Assembly (NCBI GenBank): GCA_022393335.1
Contig: JAJEKB010021932.1
Span: 34,361 to 98,360, forward strand
Direction: 5' to 3'
Origin: Macrotrachela quadricornifera
Lineage: Eukaryota > Rotifera > Eurotatoria > Philodinida > Philodinidae
DNA length: 64,000 bases
Shown here: positions 47,185-59,447 of the stretch, piece after piece
Layout of the letters: each line of letters begins with the position of its first letter
How positions within the stretch are numbered: position 1 is the first letter of the stretch
Position numbers and translations under genes: made by a program
Notes under the pieces: generated by a model
Seen by the model: only the letters and a program-made list of their open reading frames with translations
The model's database searches: none
What the model was told of the DNA's origin: nothing

Positions 47185-50100
47185 CAGAGCTGCCAAAAGA
47201 CCACTTTTATCGGGCCTGGCCTGGCCTGATCTAGTTTGGCTTGGTCTGGTAATCAGAGGGCAGCGGACTGTCTGGTTTCTTAGCCTGGCCTGGGTCAGCT
47301 TGCAGACCAAACCAGGCCAAATCATATTTATATTATTCAAATGGGATCAATACTATAATTTTGAATTAATGTATAATTCCAGTTTCAATTATTTAATTTA
47401 TTTTGATGAAGATAATATAATTACAAGTTCTTATACAAAAAAAGAAAATAAAAGTAAACAAACAATTATTACATAAGTTTTTTGTGACATACAGAAGAAG
47501 AACGAATAATGACAAAAAAAAAGAACCTTCACTTTTGATTATTTAATTTAATGGCACTACGAATACATCTTACATTATCTAATTGTTCTGGATCTAAACA
47601 AGATCTCCTGCTAGTCAATGTAAGTCCTGTAATGCTAAATTGCCTTTCTATTCCAGCACTAGTAGCAGGAATACTGTGAATTATTCGAGCTACTTGTGAT
47701 AAACATGGAAATTGATCTGTATTTAATTTCCAAAAAGTAAGAACATTAAATTGATAATCCATCATATCAATTTTCATCGATAGATATCGACTAAGTTCAT
47801 CAGGTTGACTAATAGATAATGAATATTCAATATTTTTAGTATCATAATCATCATCCAATTCATCATTATATGTATTTCCATCATCTTTTAAATCATCTAA
47901 AATAGATGTATATTCAGGTTTGACAACTTTATTCGTTTGTGTTTCATTATTGTCCTTTTGTTCTTTTTCAATAAATTTCAGTTGTTGCCGTACATAATTA
48001 TGACATTCAATTCTTTCATCATGTGTACATCCTTTAAGATCACGATAATCAGGATGTAACAAAGTAGCACAATAGTGCCTGATGTCTAAATCAACCATTT
48101 CATATAATAATCCTAATTTTCGTTCTCGAATATAACCTACACCTAAAATAAATTACATAAGAAAATAGTATGCTTTTACTATAATTTTACCTTCATCTTC
48201 GTGTTCATCATCAAAACTATCACGAACTTCTTGACCTTCATATTTAGCAATATGTTGCAACAGATTGTTGAAAGATGTCAATGCTTTTCGAAGACTTAAC
48301 GTGCATGGTAGAACTAAATATAATGTTGGATTTGATCCTGATTGCACCATCTTAATAATTGATTGATATGGTTTTAAAAGACATATTATTTGTTTCACCA
48401 AGTGCTGATTAACACCAGCTAATCTTTGTTGTTGTTTTCGACTGGTCAGAACAGTTCTTATTTGTACAAATGATGTGTTAATACTTTCCATTAAATTGAT
48501 TAAAGATACCCATCGAATAACTATTACTTGTTGTACACTAACACCGCCAGCTTCTTGAATTTGTTTATTTAAACCAGTCTAATTAACATCAAAATATCTC
48601 ATGAAATTAATTTGTTGAAAAAAACATATGAATTTACTTTTTTTATATATTTTGCTAATGATTTACATTCGACAATTATTTTGATCAATAGTTGTGCAGC
48701 TGCTGGAGCATCACTTAATTTTGTTTTCATTATTTCTTCTTTTATAATTTTCGTATAAACATTTAAATTTTTATTTGCTTTTATTGATTTTGATGGAATA
48801 CAAAATGGATCATAATCTTCTTCATCATCATCTTCATTATCACCAACAAAGTTTTTTCAATAGAAGTAGCTGATGGTGTAAATGATTCTTTTTCATGTTG
48901 GAAGAATGATCGTTTAAGAACATTATTTAATCGATGTCCATAACAAGTGATAGAATGTAAATCTCGAAACGCCTTTAAGAAATTCGAAGCACGATCACAA
49001 ACAATATGAACTAATGATAAATCATCAATTTCAAACACCATCATTTCACTTCGTAGAACCTAAATGAGAGAAATAATAGACAATATTATAATAAGCTTAT
49101 TAATAAATAAAATATTAAAACTACCATTAAAATATTTTCAGCTGTTTTTTCAAGATCATAAAACGGTTTACAGAAAAGATCGATTGTGTAATATTTAAAA
49201 TCTTTATCAACAATAACAGTCGTGACACCAAGATAAGCAACTTGTTTATATTTGTCGCACCAAAAATCTGGTGATAGTGATAAACATCTACTTTTATATG
49301 GTTCTTGTAATAATTCTTTAATATGTTCACGACTTGATTTGGCAACAGATTGTATATGATTAGATATTGTTGTTCGACCACGAAGTATATCATTAACATC
49401 AACATTCCCATAAATACTTCCTAAAACAATTTATTCAATAAATATTAAATAAAATAGTTTCATACCCAATCTTATACACTCTTGGATAAGTCGTCTAAGA
49501 CCATCATCATCAATTATACAGAAAGGACGAATATCATCACATATCCAATTTGTAATTAAATCTTTGATTACTTTTGACTGTTCATCAGTTAATGTTTTAT
49601 TAACCAGCATAATTTTATTAATTAATGTTTGTCTTGATGTTTTCATATTACTATCAAGAACACATGAATGTTGTTTCATATGAGCAGTTCCACTATTTGG
49701 ACCATAGACAAAAGTTTTTTTTACATTGGCGACAACTAGTATATCCCATAATTCTTCCAAAACTTCCAGTCTCTTCGTTGAGCTTTGCTGGAAATCCAAA
49801 AAAATTCCAATGTGGAGCAACAGCTGATGATACTTTATTATCAACAATATCATATTTATTTTTTTCATATTTTAATAAATAACATATTCGTTCACTAGAA
49901 TATGATAAAGACGAGTTTGATGAAGAAGATGATGAATTAATTTGATGTGATGATGAAGATGAAGGATTGTTTGTACTTGACGAAGATGATGATGGACTAT
50001 TTGTATTTGATGATGAAGATGCAGGATTATTTGTACTTGATGAAGATGGTGATAAACTTTTTGTATTTGGTGATGTAGAAGTAGACAAAGAAGAAGTGGA

Positions 50101-50681
50101 TAAAATTTGAATATTGTCAATGGACATTGCTGATGAGATGCATGAAGTAGAAGAACTTGATAAAATTTGAATATCATCAATTGACATCGTTGATGGAATA
50201 CATGATGAAGAAGTTGGTAAACCATGAGAATGTTTAGCTGACATTGTTTATTGAAAATGTTGCCTACAAAAAATTAAAAAAAAACATTTTCTATGTTTGC
50301 ACTAAGCAAAACCATTGTTCTCTTTATCTTTGTTAAATAAAATTAACTATACATTTTTTTTTCTCTTCTTTATTCGTATAATTCATGTTTGTGCACTATT
50401 GTGGTCTAAAAATGTTCACCAATCACAGATAACAAGTTTAAAAGTGAACAAAATCATCAGTTTGTGGTGATATCTAATGTTTAAACATGATTAACGAAAA
50501 AATAAATATTATTTCTCAACCAGGCCAATAAATTTGACCTGGTCTGGCCTGGAATTAGGTTAGATCCATAGCCTGGGCAGATCAGGTCAGGCCAATTTTT
50601 CAAAATTTCAGCCTGAATACGAGGCCTGCCCTGGCAGGCTGCCAGGCGCCTGTCAGTCACCAGACCAGGCCGGCAGCTCTG
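47185..50681 (-). mobile_element. hAT DNA transposon
   Basis: 3497 bp. Termini are CAGAGCTGCC on the left and GGCAGCTCTG on the right. ATTTGAAT flanks the left end (47177-47184) and occurs at 50683-50690, one base beyond the right terminus, so the 8-bp duplication is recognisable with a 1-nt offset. Both subterminal regions are packed with CCTGGCC/GGCCTGG-type repeats (47210-47325 and 50520-50675), as expected for transposase-binding sites in hAT ends. One transposase gene occupies the interior. Confidence 0.9.
47529..50244 (-). pseudogene. hAT transposase with BED finger, two homopolymer frameshifts
   Basis: Five exons: 50244-49466, 49430-49125, 49059-48638, 48578-48191, 48142-47529. A long Ser/Asn-rich N-terminus leads into a BED zinc finger (HWNFFGF...CRQCKK...HMKQH). 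The RNase H-like catalytic parts follow: SLSPDFWCDKYKQVAYLGV with the first Asp, then HIVCDRASNFLKAF and CYGHRLNNVLK. RWVSLINLMESI carries the RW block. The C-terminal dimerisation region has IPATSAGIERQFSITG with the catalytic Glu. Reading frame breaks at an 8-A run (plus-strand T at 49715-49722, one base too many) and at a 6-A run (48852-48857, one base too few). If those two are base-calling errors the gene would be intact. The enzyme excises and reinserts the element. Confidence 0.88.
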
Positions 50682-50682
50682 A

Positions 50683-51000
50683 ATTTGAATTTCTGTGTGA
50701 AGATGATTTAAAATGAAGAAGAACATAAGCATAAAATAATATCTGATATATGTTTATCTATTCACTCGCAGGATTCAGAATAAAAAATAAATATATAAGG
50801 AAAAAAAATAATAATTTATGTTGAATTTCTTTGTGAAGACGATTTGAAATGAGGGAAGAAAAAAATAAACAAAATACAAATATCTTGCATTGCATGTGTT
50901 TGTCACCATTACTTGAAATAAAGAAACAATATAAATAAAGAATAATGATTGTCTTTGCATTTTTTTATGAAGATGATTTAAAATGAAGAAATCACTGATT
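50683..51000 (+). repeat. AT-rich ~100-bp degenerate tandem repeat (right part)
   Basis: Continuation of the array at 46500-47184 on the far side of the hAT insertion. TTGAATTTCTTTGTGAAGAC and GAAGATGATTTAAAATGAAG recur. Confidence 0.55.
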
Positions 51001-51559
51001 TGTATTCGGCTTGTTTTCTGATAGGATTAAAATTAAAGAGGGAAAGTGTAGTAGTAAATGACCGTTATGCTTCACTTCCCTTCCTTTCTTTTCTCTGTGT
51101 AACTGCTTTCTTATAATATTGAAATGGACAATGTATTTTTTTTCTTTCTATTCTTTTATGTGACTTATGGTATGGGCATGACTAGTGTGATGAAGTAGCT
51201 CAATATATATTATTATACAGAGTAGCAATAGAGCTACCTTTGTCATTAAAATCGCGGAACGATGGTCGATTTTATCACTTCGATTGGAACAATTATTCGT
51301 AAGAATATGTCGCGATTAAACCACTTAAAACAGCAATTTTTTTCCATTTCTTTACGATTTCTACGAAACATTAAGATTATTCTAGTCACTTTTAAAATAA
51401 TTGAGTCTAGTCGTATTGATTAAGACTATGTTTATACATATTTCAAACGACATGTTTACGACCATCATTTATCATCTTACTCGTACAAATTTCTAGTAAT
51501 TGACGATACAGATGACTATCTCTTTTCCATGTTTTACAATTGATAAATAACACTCGTCA
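51001..51559. other. Intergenic, no feature seen
   Basis: AT-rich, with no gene or repeat recognised. Confidence 0.5.
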
Positions 51560-52066
51560 AGAAAATTGGCACATCCTTCTCTGAAAGAAAGTCTTTTCAT
51601 CAAAACTTGAATTTCGAAAGCTTCAGCTACAGTAATTCCATGTAATGATGTTTATATAACAAATGCATTTTGTAAAATTAAATTCAATATTTCATTCTAT
51701 CATAAAAATGCATTAATTGTAACAACTAGATTTAATCCAGGTGAAATAAGATCTTTTCCAGTATCTATATAATGTAAAAGAAGAAGTTTTGAAATAGTTG
51801 GTTTTGAAAATTTTTTGTATGATGTTAAATAATATGGTAATAATAATGTTGGATCACCATAGATTTCTGATGCAAATATATTATATTTTGATATAAGGAA
51901 ATGTCATGTTCATGGACCACGATGTCATCTTATATCAAGTGTACACATTATTCTATAAGTTAAACTAGAAGGAAATTCTAATGAATTTAAAATTTCTGAA
52001 TCCTGTATAATATCATTTACACATACATAATGAAACATACTACCAATTGCTAATAAACGATCATTA
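51560..52066 (-). pseudogene. Decayed coding fragment of unknown function
   Basis: One minus-strand frame looks protein-like (LLAIGSMFHYVCVNDII, then FASEIYGDPTLLLPYYLTSY, then LLLLHYIDTGKDLISPGL, then FREGCANFLDECYLSIVK). It is interrupted by TGA codons, three of them within ten residues (about 51908-51938), plus TAG and TAA further on. The style is a little like ankyrin-repeat/SOCS-type proteins, but I cannot assign it. It ends exactly at the TA that precedes the CACTG terminus at 52067, so that element may have split an already dying gene. Confidence 0.4.
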
Positions 52067-54135
52067 CACTGTAAAAAAAAGACCGTGGAATAATCAACCG
52101 TTGCATGGTAAAAAACGCATGAAAAACCTTTCGAGGGTATATGCTAAGAACATATACCCTTGAAAGATTTATGAACCGAAGAGCTTATGACAATAAGGAT
52201 ACATGAAAACGCAAAGGGTATATAACGCCTATTTAAGGATTTATTACTCAATGTTTTCATCAAAAAGATTTGTTATTCAACGTTTAACTGAAGAGTGTTC
52301 TACGGTTACGGTAAAAAGGTTTATTATTCCACGTTTACGGGTAGATAATTCCACACTTTAAACCAAAGGGTTGATTATTCTTCTTTTAGGGGTTGGTTGT
52401 TGTACGATTGAATTAAAAAGGTTTATTATTCTACGTTCACGATAGATTATTCCACGCTTCCAATGAAAGGATTGATGATTCTACTTTTATGGTAGATTGT
52501 TCTACGATTGTAATAAAAGGGTTCATTATTCTATGTTCATAGGTAGGCTATTCCATGCTTTCAACAAAAAGGTTTGTTATTCTACGTTTTTGGATCGATT
52601 ACGATACGCTTTATGATAGATTGTTCCATATTCTTCATAGAAGGGTTTATTATTCTACCTATGAGAGTAGATTCTTCTACGCGTTTAATAAAAAGGTTTG
52701 TTATTTCACGTTTAGGGGTAGATTACCATACGATTAAGGGTAGATTGTCTCATATTCTTGGTAGAAGGATTTATTATTCTATCTATGAGGGTAGATTCTT
52801 CTATGTTTTTAATAAAAGGGTCTGTTATTCTATGTTTAAGGGTAGATTGTTTCGCATTCTTGACAGAAGGGTTTACTATTCTACCTATGAAAATAGATTC
52901 TTCTACGCTTTTAATGAAAAGGTTTGTTATTCCACGTTTAGGGGTAGATTACCATACAATTAAGGGTAGATTGTCTCATATTCTTGGTAGAAGGGTTTAT
53001 TATTCTATCTATGAGGGTAGATTCTTCTACGCTTTTAATAAAACGGTTTGTTATTCCCCATTCAGGAGTACATTGTTCTACTTTTAAGGATAGATCTTTC
53101 CACATCCTCGGTAGAAGGGCTTATTATTATATCTATAAGGATAGATTATTCTAAACTTTTAATAATAAGGTTTATTATTTCACGTTTAGGAATAGATTAC
53201 CACACAATTAAGGGTAGATTGTTCCACGCTCTTGTTAAAAGGGTTTATTAATCTACCTATAGAGGTAGATTATTTTACGATCACAGAAAAAAGGATTTAT
53301 TATTATACGTCAAGGGTAGATTATTCTACGCAAATGAGTTGATTATTCTACAATTCCAGAAAATGGGTTTTGTATTGAATGAGCACGGGTATGTTATTCT
53401 ATGATTTTAGAAAAAGAGTTTTTTATTGTGCGTATCAAAGTAGATTAATATATTACAAAAGACCGTCGAATAATCAACCCTAGTACTTAAAAATGTTTCA
53501 TATCAATCTTCAAGGGTCAATTATGTTTTCATAAGCGCTCGAAAGATTTACGAATGAAACGGTATATGTGCCTTAGGGTATGAGAAAACGAAAAGCATAG
53601 ATGGCTTTGTTGATGATTAGATTATTGTATGTTTTCGCTGGCAAGAGGTTTTTATTTCCTGTTTAAGCGTAGTTTATTATATCCTTCCATGGATAAGATT
53701 TTATATTCTGCGACTAAGGATAGGTTATTGTACGTTAATCTTAGCCCGCTTTATTATTATAAGGTTATGAATAGATTATTCCATGCTAACGTCAAAACGA
53801 TTTATCATTCTATGGTACTACAGAAAGAATTTTTCATGCTTCGAACAAAGGTATGTATTCTACTTCTGAACTAAAAGGTTTGAATAGTCAACCAGTAAAA
53901 GATTCCTTATCCTTCGATAAACTGGAAAGGTTTAACATTCCATGATTACAAGGTCAGTTATATTGTAAATGAAATTTAATTTTAGTACTCTTAAATCGTG
54001 AATTTATTCTCGTTCAGCAGTCACAGAAGGGTATAGTATTTTCCGATGATAGATTTATTGTTCTTCGATTGTCTTCTAAGAGTTTAATATTCTGTGATAA
54101 TGTATTTACTGTTCCACAGCAGTCATACAAGGATT
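52067..54135 (+). repeat. Satellite block beginning with a CACTG terminus
   Basis: Starts TA|CACTGTAAAAAAAAGACCG. The interior is built from degenerate 40-60 bp units of the form 'AATAAAAGGGTTTATTATTCTACGTTTA.GGGTAGATT.TTC.ACGCTTTT'. It has a higher-order repeat of about 240 bp (for example 52690 versus 52930). A larger direct duplication is also visible: AAAGACCGTGGAATAATCAA at 52079 recurs as AAAGACCGTCGAATAATCAA near 53457, followed by the same order of motifs. The open frames across 52555-53251 follow the satellite period and are not taken as genes. The matching right terminus was not found. Confidence 0.75.
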
Positions 54136-54274
54136 TAGCATTCTGAGACATATGAGCTCAGTACCTTAAAGGGACTGATTTATGATGCTTGGTTTAGTAG
54201 AGAAAGATTCAGTTTTTCTCGTCGTAGCTCCACGAGAATCATCAAAGAAACATTATTTATTGTGATCGATTCTC

Positions 54275-54459
54275 AGAATCGCAAAGTTAATGTTAAGGAG
54301 CATTTACAAAGAATAGCAAAACTAGCACAAGAAAAGTCGCCATCATTCATTCTACCTGATCCTGAAAGTAATGGTGGAATCAGAGAAAATGAATCTCGGC
54401 TAAATAATCTAAAATCAGCTTCAACTTCTCGACAAAACAAACGAAAATGTCGTGCTTAA
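54275..54459 (+). CDS. Possible terminal exon of an unrecognised gene
   Basis: After an acceptor-like TTCTCAG at about 54274 the sequence reads NRKVNVKEHLQRIAKLAQEK, then SPSFILPDPESNGG and a basic end RQNKRKCRA before TAA at 54457-54459. Codon usage looks more gene-like than the surroundings and an AATAAA follows near 54595. No upstream exon can be linked because the satellite lies there. It may be a truncated or spurious exon. Confidence 0.3.
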
Positions 54460-56416
54460 TATATCAATCTTCATTCATTTTCATGTAAAATTTTCCTTCA
54501 ATTTTTCTTCGAATATACAAAATCTATATATTTATTGAAAATTCTTATACATACAAAAAAAACTTTGCCTATTCTATCTTATTTTTCATGATTGAAATAA
54601 AAGTTAATAAGGCACATCAAATCATAAAGTAACACGCATCATTCTTAAATAAAAATAGAAAACATCCATTTGTGAAAAATTTCAACAAGGGTCCCATCTT
54701 AATATGGTCCACAGGACGAAGACGAACCGAACCGAACTGAATCAAACTCAAACTAATTTTCTAATTGATAGCTGAATACAGTCTGGTTTGAGATGAAAAT
54801 GAATGAGTGAACTATTATTAATGGAAAAAATGCGATGCCATCGGCAAATACAAAATCAGTTTTTATTGATTGTTGTACATGTTCAATGTAATCTCCATGT
54901 ATAACATTCACTTTTTCTGTTCATAACAATTACACTATTTTTTGTTGATAATGATGAGTCACTTCTATATGGCAGAGATCTTTTCTTTCCTTTTTTCGTT
55001 GACTTTCTCTTATTTTTCTAAAGTGTACTGAAAACCATGAATAATGCTGTGAAATTAGTACCAACATTAAAAACTACTTGTTCTGATTTGCTAATATCAA
55101 AAGTTTTTAGTTCAAAATGTATGAATAATCATTAATTCATATAAATATCAACTTCAAAATGATAGCTCAGATTGTTTGAGAAACAACTATTGATTTACAG
55201 TGGGATACTGATTAATTGAAACTATTACTACTGGAATCGAAACAAGAGAAATTCGATCAAGAAAAATTTGATTCGATTCGCTCTCGAGTATAGTCATATT
55301 AATCAGTAGTTGACACCGTCTTATGATTAATTAAAAGTTAAAAATCGCTAATCCATCTAACCGAACCAAGCGTTCCATCGAATAAAACAAGTTCCTCAAC
55401 CATTCCCGTTTTTCAGAGTGAAGAAAAGCTTGACCAATACGTCTTATAATTTGTAAAGCAGTCAGAATAGCTTCATTATAGAAACATTCGACCGCATTCG
55501 ATCTGCGTCCATGAAAACAGAAACAAATACATCTCATACTCATTCAGAACTACCTATTTCTTAAGGTCGATAGCGGTTTATAATAAGTCCTTCTCAATGT
55601 GGTGTCATGCCATCATTTTTAATTCTGTCGTATTCTAAATAATCAACTCTTCACCTAGTCATACAGGATAGCTCTCTAACAGTGACATCATTTTCAAACA
55701 TTCATCATCGCAATTTCGCTCACATCTCGGTCAGTACTATGTTTCACATTATAAAACAAATGATTAATAATTATCTTATTACACTTTCTCATGTTTTCGT
55801 TCTTCCACTTTTCACATTGATCCATATATCTTTCCTGGAAATAACAAATCAAGCCATTCTATGTTCCATTTCGAAATTTTACATGATCTTTAAGCAATAA
55901 ATGAAAGTATTATTTTTTCAATTCTTCAAATTTCCGTGTTTTTACTTCTACAATAGACAACAGAATGTTGATAAATGATAGAACACATCTTTTTCATGTT
56001 CTTGATTTCTTTGGTCTATTCCTCTTTCACATTATTAATTACATGTCAAATAATCAAAAGCAATAAGATTTCTACTCCCATAATTCTTCTCACTTTTATT
56101 CTATCCAAAATCATCATTACAGCTTTCAAGAATAAAAGGAGCTATCAATCTTTTATTTCATTATTTCATTCGTCTTTTTTTCTTATCAAAATATTTACAT
56201 CAAATTTGAGGCATACATAAAACTATTTTTTGCCAATTAGTTGATCTTAATAATTATAATATAGGAATTTTTAATATGAATATATATGAAAATAATTAAT
56301 TTGAAATTTGAATAAAATGGATGAAAATAAATTTGTTGAAATACAAAACGAAATATAATGGATTGAAATTTTTATTTTTGTGTAGCGGTTTGTTTTAGGT
56401 TATTTAAAAAATGATA
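54460..56416. other. Intergenic, no gene seen
   Basis: AT-rich. A 70-aa minus-strand open frame at 55331-55543 and plus-strand frames at 55682-56220 have no recognisable family or splice context. Confidence 0.5.
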
Positions 56417-58217
56417 AGCAAAAGAGGTCAAAAAAAGTGAGCTCGACACGTAAACTCTAAATTTCGAGCTCACTTACGCATCCATATTTTAACATTATTT
56501 CGGAGTCCTCAATGTCATTACTGGCTACTAAATAACTAGTTTAACATTATTCGACCAATAACCATCAATTAAGCATAGTGCTCAACAAATTAGTGCTAAT
56601 TGAGCATAGTACTCAACTAATTAGTGCTAATTAAGCATAATAACCAACTAATTAGTGCTAATTGAGCATAGTACTCAACTAATTAGTGATAATTGAGCAT
56701 AGTACTCAACTAATTAGCACTAATGGATCATAATACTTAACCCATTATCACGAAGTTTCATTCATAGTCATTTACTTTCTATATCAGTATGGATCATACA
56801 ACTAATGTTTTTCCTGCTATAGATGGAAGTCATGCAGAACTCTCTATCGAATATTTCGCGCTTTTAATCTAAACAATTAATCAGGAAATCTAAGAAAACT
56901 GTTTTCGTGAGTTGGTCATAAATATATTGTAACTTTAACTTGAAATTTTAGAGTAATGATGAAGTACCGTCCCTAGCTATGAGGATCGATAGGTGCCGTA
57001 TCTTGACAACGAAATTAGGAATAACAGAGATTTTTTAGACTTCGATTGTTTTCTCCTTAGAGATTAGATGTATACAAAAAGGAGTCAGAAATAGCATTTT
57101 CGTCAATTCAGAGACTTATTTCCTTCTCGAATATGGATCTAATGTTATCATCAAATGAATTAACATTCATATCAGATAAACTATAAAGAGTTTAATTGAC
57201 AGATGATCGAAAGTCAATTTTCTCGGCACCTGAGCGACGACTTGGCTAAAGGGAAACAAATTACGTCATATAAAATATCAAATAAACTCATGATATTCAA
57301 TGTGAGATCGATATTGATTGATAGTTTGATAACATTACGTGCAAATTCTATAACGAGGTAATTGTGTAATTCCACGAAACAGATTCCAGTGACTCATTTT
57401 TGTATACAACTGATTTCTAATAGTAAAATAATCGAGGCTTAAAAAATCTCTGTTATTTCTAATTTCGTCATCAAGATACACAAGCCATCGATCGTCATAA
57501 CTAGACATGACCTTTTATCATTATGCACCAATTTCAGGTTGAATTTACATTATATTGCTGACCAATTCCAGAAAAGAACAGTCTTGGATTTCCTGATCAA
57601 TAGTTTAGATTAAGAGAGCGTAATATTCGATAGAGAGTTCTGCATGACTTCCATCTATAGCAGGAAAAACATTAGTTGTATGATCCATACTGATATAGAA
57701 AGTAAATGACTATGAATGAAACTTCGTGATAATGGGTTAAGTATTATGATCCATTAGTGCTAATTAGTTGAGTACTATGCTCAATTATCACTAATTAGTT
57801 GAATACTATGCTCAATTACCACTAATTAGTTGAGTACTATGCTCAATTAGCACTAATTAGTTGAGTACTTATCGTCTTTATCGGCAGAATTATGTAGGGC
57901 AACTTCATTTGCTTTCAGGAGTGGTTCGGTAGAATTAGCTAATTATTAGAAGTAATAAGAAGTTTATCATCAATTTTCGGAAATAATTAATACTTTCATT
58001 AATGACCGCAAGTAATTTGAAAGATATTGTTGATCAATGGTGCTAATTTTCTGTAATTAGCTATATACTTAGCAACTGTATAATTAATTTTAGGATAAAG
58101 CTATATTGGAGGAAAAGTCTGGACTGATTTTCTTGGTAAACTGTGGACTGGCGTAAGGTGAGCTCGAAATTTCGAGCCTACGACGATTCGAGCTCACTTT
58201 TTTTGACCAGCAAAAGA
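56417..58217. mobile_element. Palindromic MULE-like foldback element with 9-bp target duplication
   Basis: The element 56426-58208 (1783 bp) is flanked by AGCAAAAGA at 56417-56425 and 58209-58217. Ends read GGTCAAAAAAAGTGAGCTCG inward from both sides. The whole element folds on itself around a centre near 57250: the landmark GGAAGTCATGCAGAACTCTC at 56828 has its complement near 57640. Symmetric tandem arrays of a 31-bp unit (GAGCATAGTACTCAACTAATT plus AGTGCTAATT) lie in the left arm (56570-56735) and inverted in the right arm (57755-57870). The near-terminal pair GAGCTC...AAATTTCGAGCTC is a second small palindrome. Nine-bp duplications are characteristic of Mutator-like transposases. There is no coding capacity. 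Confidence 0.88.
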
Positions 58218-58241
58218 TTGTTTGTTATTGTAGAGTGGATG

Positions 58242-58310
58242 TGCTGGATACAATAGTGGGCTATTGATGTGTCACATCGGTAGGAGCGAGTTCGAATCTC
58301 GCTTTCGGCA
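58242..58310 (+). ncRNA. tRNA-like sequence, pseudogene or SINE head
   Basis: A 7-bp acceptor stem (TGCTGGA with TTCGGCA, two wobbles), a 4-bp D stem (CAAT/ATTG) and a perfect T arm (GCGAG TTCGAAT CTCGC, a good B box) can be drawn. The anticodon arm is defective: the best stem leaves too small a loop. A second GGGTTCATTCCC-type B-box-like motif follows at 58341-58352. It may be a tRNA pseudogene or a tRNA-derived SINE promoter. Confidence 0.4.
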
Positions 58311-59447
58311 CTGACGTTTATTGTTCGCAATAAAGGTCCCGGGTTCATTCCCTTTCACGTGCGCATACACGTAAAACACACAACGCTGGTCCGCTGATGT
58401 TCTTGAGGCGTGTTCTATGTTTCTGGAATGAGGACTATACATATAAATTTCAAATCTAGCGTTAGGGTTTAGTTTTCTTAACTCATTGAAGCTAGTATTT
58501 TTATGTGCCGTGAAGGGGTGGTAAGAGCTCGGGGAGCGCAGGGATGCGTTCGAGAAAGGGGTGGGGCTTTTTGTTTTTTTTCTAGTTTCTCGGAAACTTG
58601 CTGAACATATTTATACAATTATTTTGTTATAGGTATTGCGAAGAATGTAGTTTAATGAAAGTAGCTGAACAATGTTATGTAGTTTATATAGCTGAAAGCT
58701 ATGTGTAGCAAAAATGTTGATAAGGTAAAATGTATGTTAGAAAGTCCTGTATTTTCTCATATATAGGCGCATGCGCTCACCGAGTGCTCCTTTGTGTTCA
58801 GTAAACAAAGGTATTGTTCTCAATTGGTTCATTTAGGAAAATCTTAAGGGACCAATAGTTAGTCTCGATATGCGGTATAAATACGCTGGTATTGTTGCAG
58901 TTGGTACCACTGTAAGTATATTCATCATTACCTATTGGTTCAATTGGAACGTTCTTATACTCTCAAGCAAGGGTATGTCTTTAAATGTTCTGTTCGAATT
59001 AAACTATCTGTTCATTGCTCTAGCTCTGCAGGTGTTCACCGATACCCAGAACTGTTTCATTGGGTTATTCGTTGTTACAGCTGTTTATTGATAACGTTTG
59101 AGAGTACGTTCAATTCAAAATTAAATCATTGCACCATATTCTTGTATCATATAGCATCGTCAAGTGTTTAAACAAGATATTATTGAATACTATCAAACCA
59201 TCGCTTATCTCATATGTTCAATTTGAACTCTCTTTATAAAATATTGTTTGTTTCGAGTTTTCTAACTTTGTCACTTTGTTCAATTGCTCATCTCATATCA
59301 TCACAATTGATTTGTATCGGATTGTATTCTCTTTGTATTAGAAAGGCTTTCTCTTAAAGATTATTTTCATTGAAGATATTTCAGCATCGACACGATATTC
59401 GCTTGGTTGTTCTTTGATATATCTCTTGATTTATTTAACTTCATAGT
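58311..59447 (+). other. Probable 5' non-coding region of the Penelope-like element
   Basis: No coding domain seen. It directly precedes the Penelope-like ORF. Its left boundary cannot be placed, and no second copy is inside the window to define a pseudo-LTR. I looked for a hammerhead core (CTGATGA...GAAA) and found none. Confidence 0.4.

Noticed and set aside
51560..52066. Mitochondrial insertion (numt)
   Set aside because: TGA at Trp-like positions suggested it, but the translation resembles no mitochondrial protein I know and TAA/TAG stops are also present.
52555..53251. Open frames of 60-129 aa in the satellite block
   Set aside because: The translations repeat with the satellite period (YYSTYE.RFFYAFNK-type), so openness is a by-product of the repeat.
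55331..55543. 70-aa minus-strand open frame
   Set aside because: Isolated, without splice partners or a recognisable family.
56570..56735. Short regular repeats as a CRISPR array
   Set aside because: The units are directly abutting without unique spacers, lie inside a transposon with a mirrored copy, and the genome is eukaryotic.
58311..59447. Hammerhead ribozyme in the Penelope 5' region
   Set aside because: Penelope-like elements often carry one, but I found no CTGATGA...GAAA core here on either strand.
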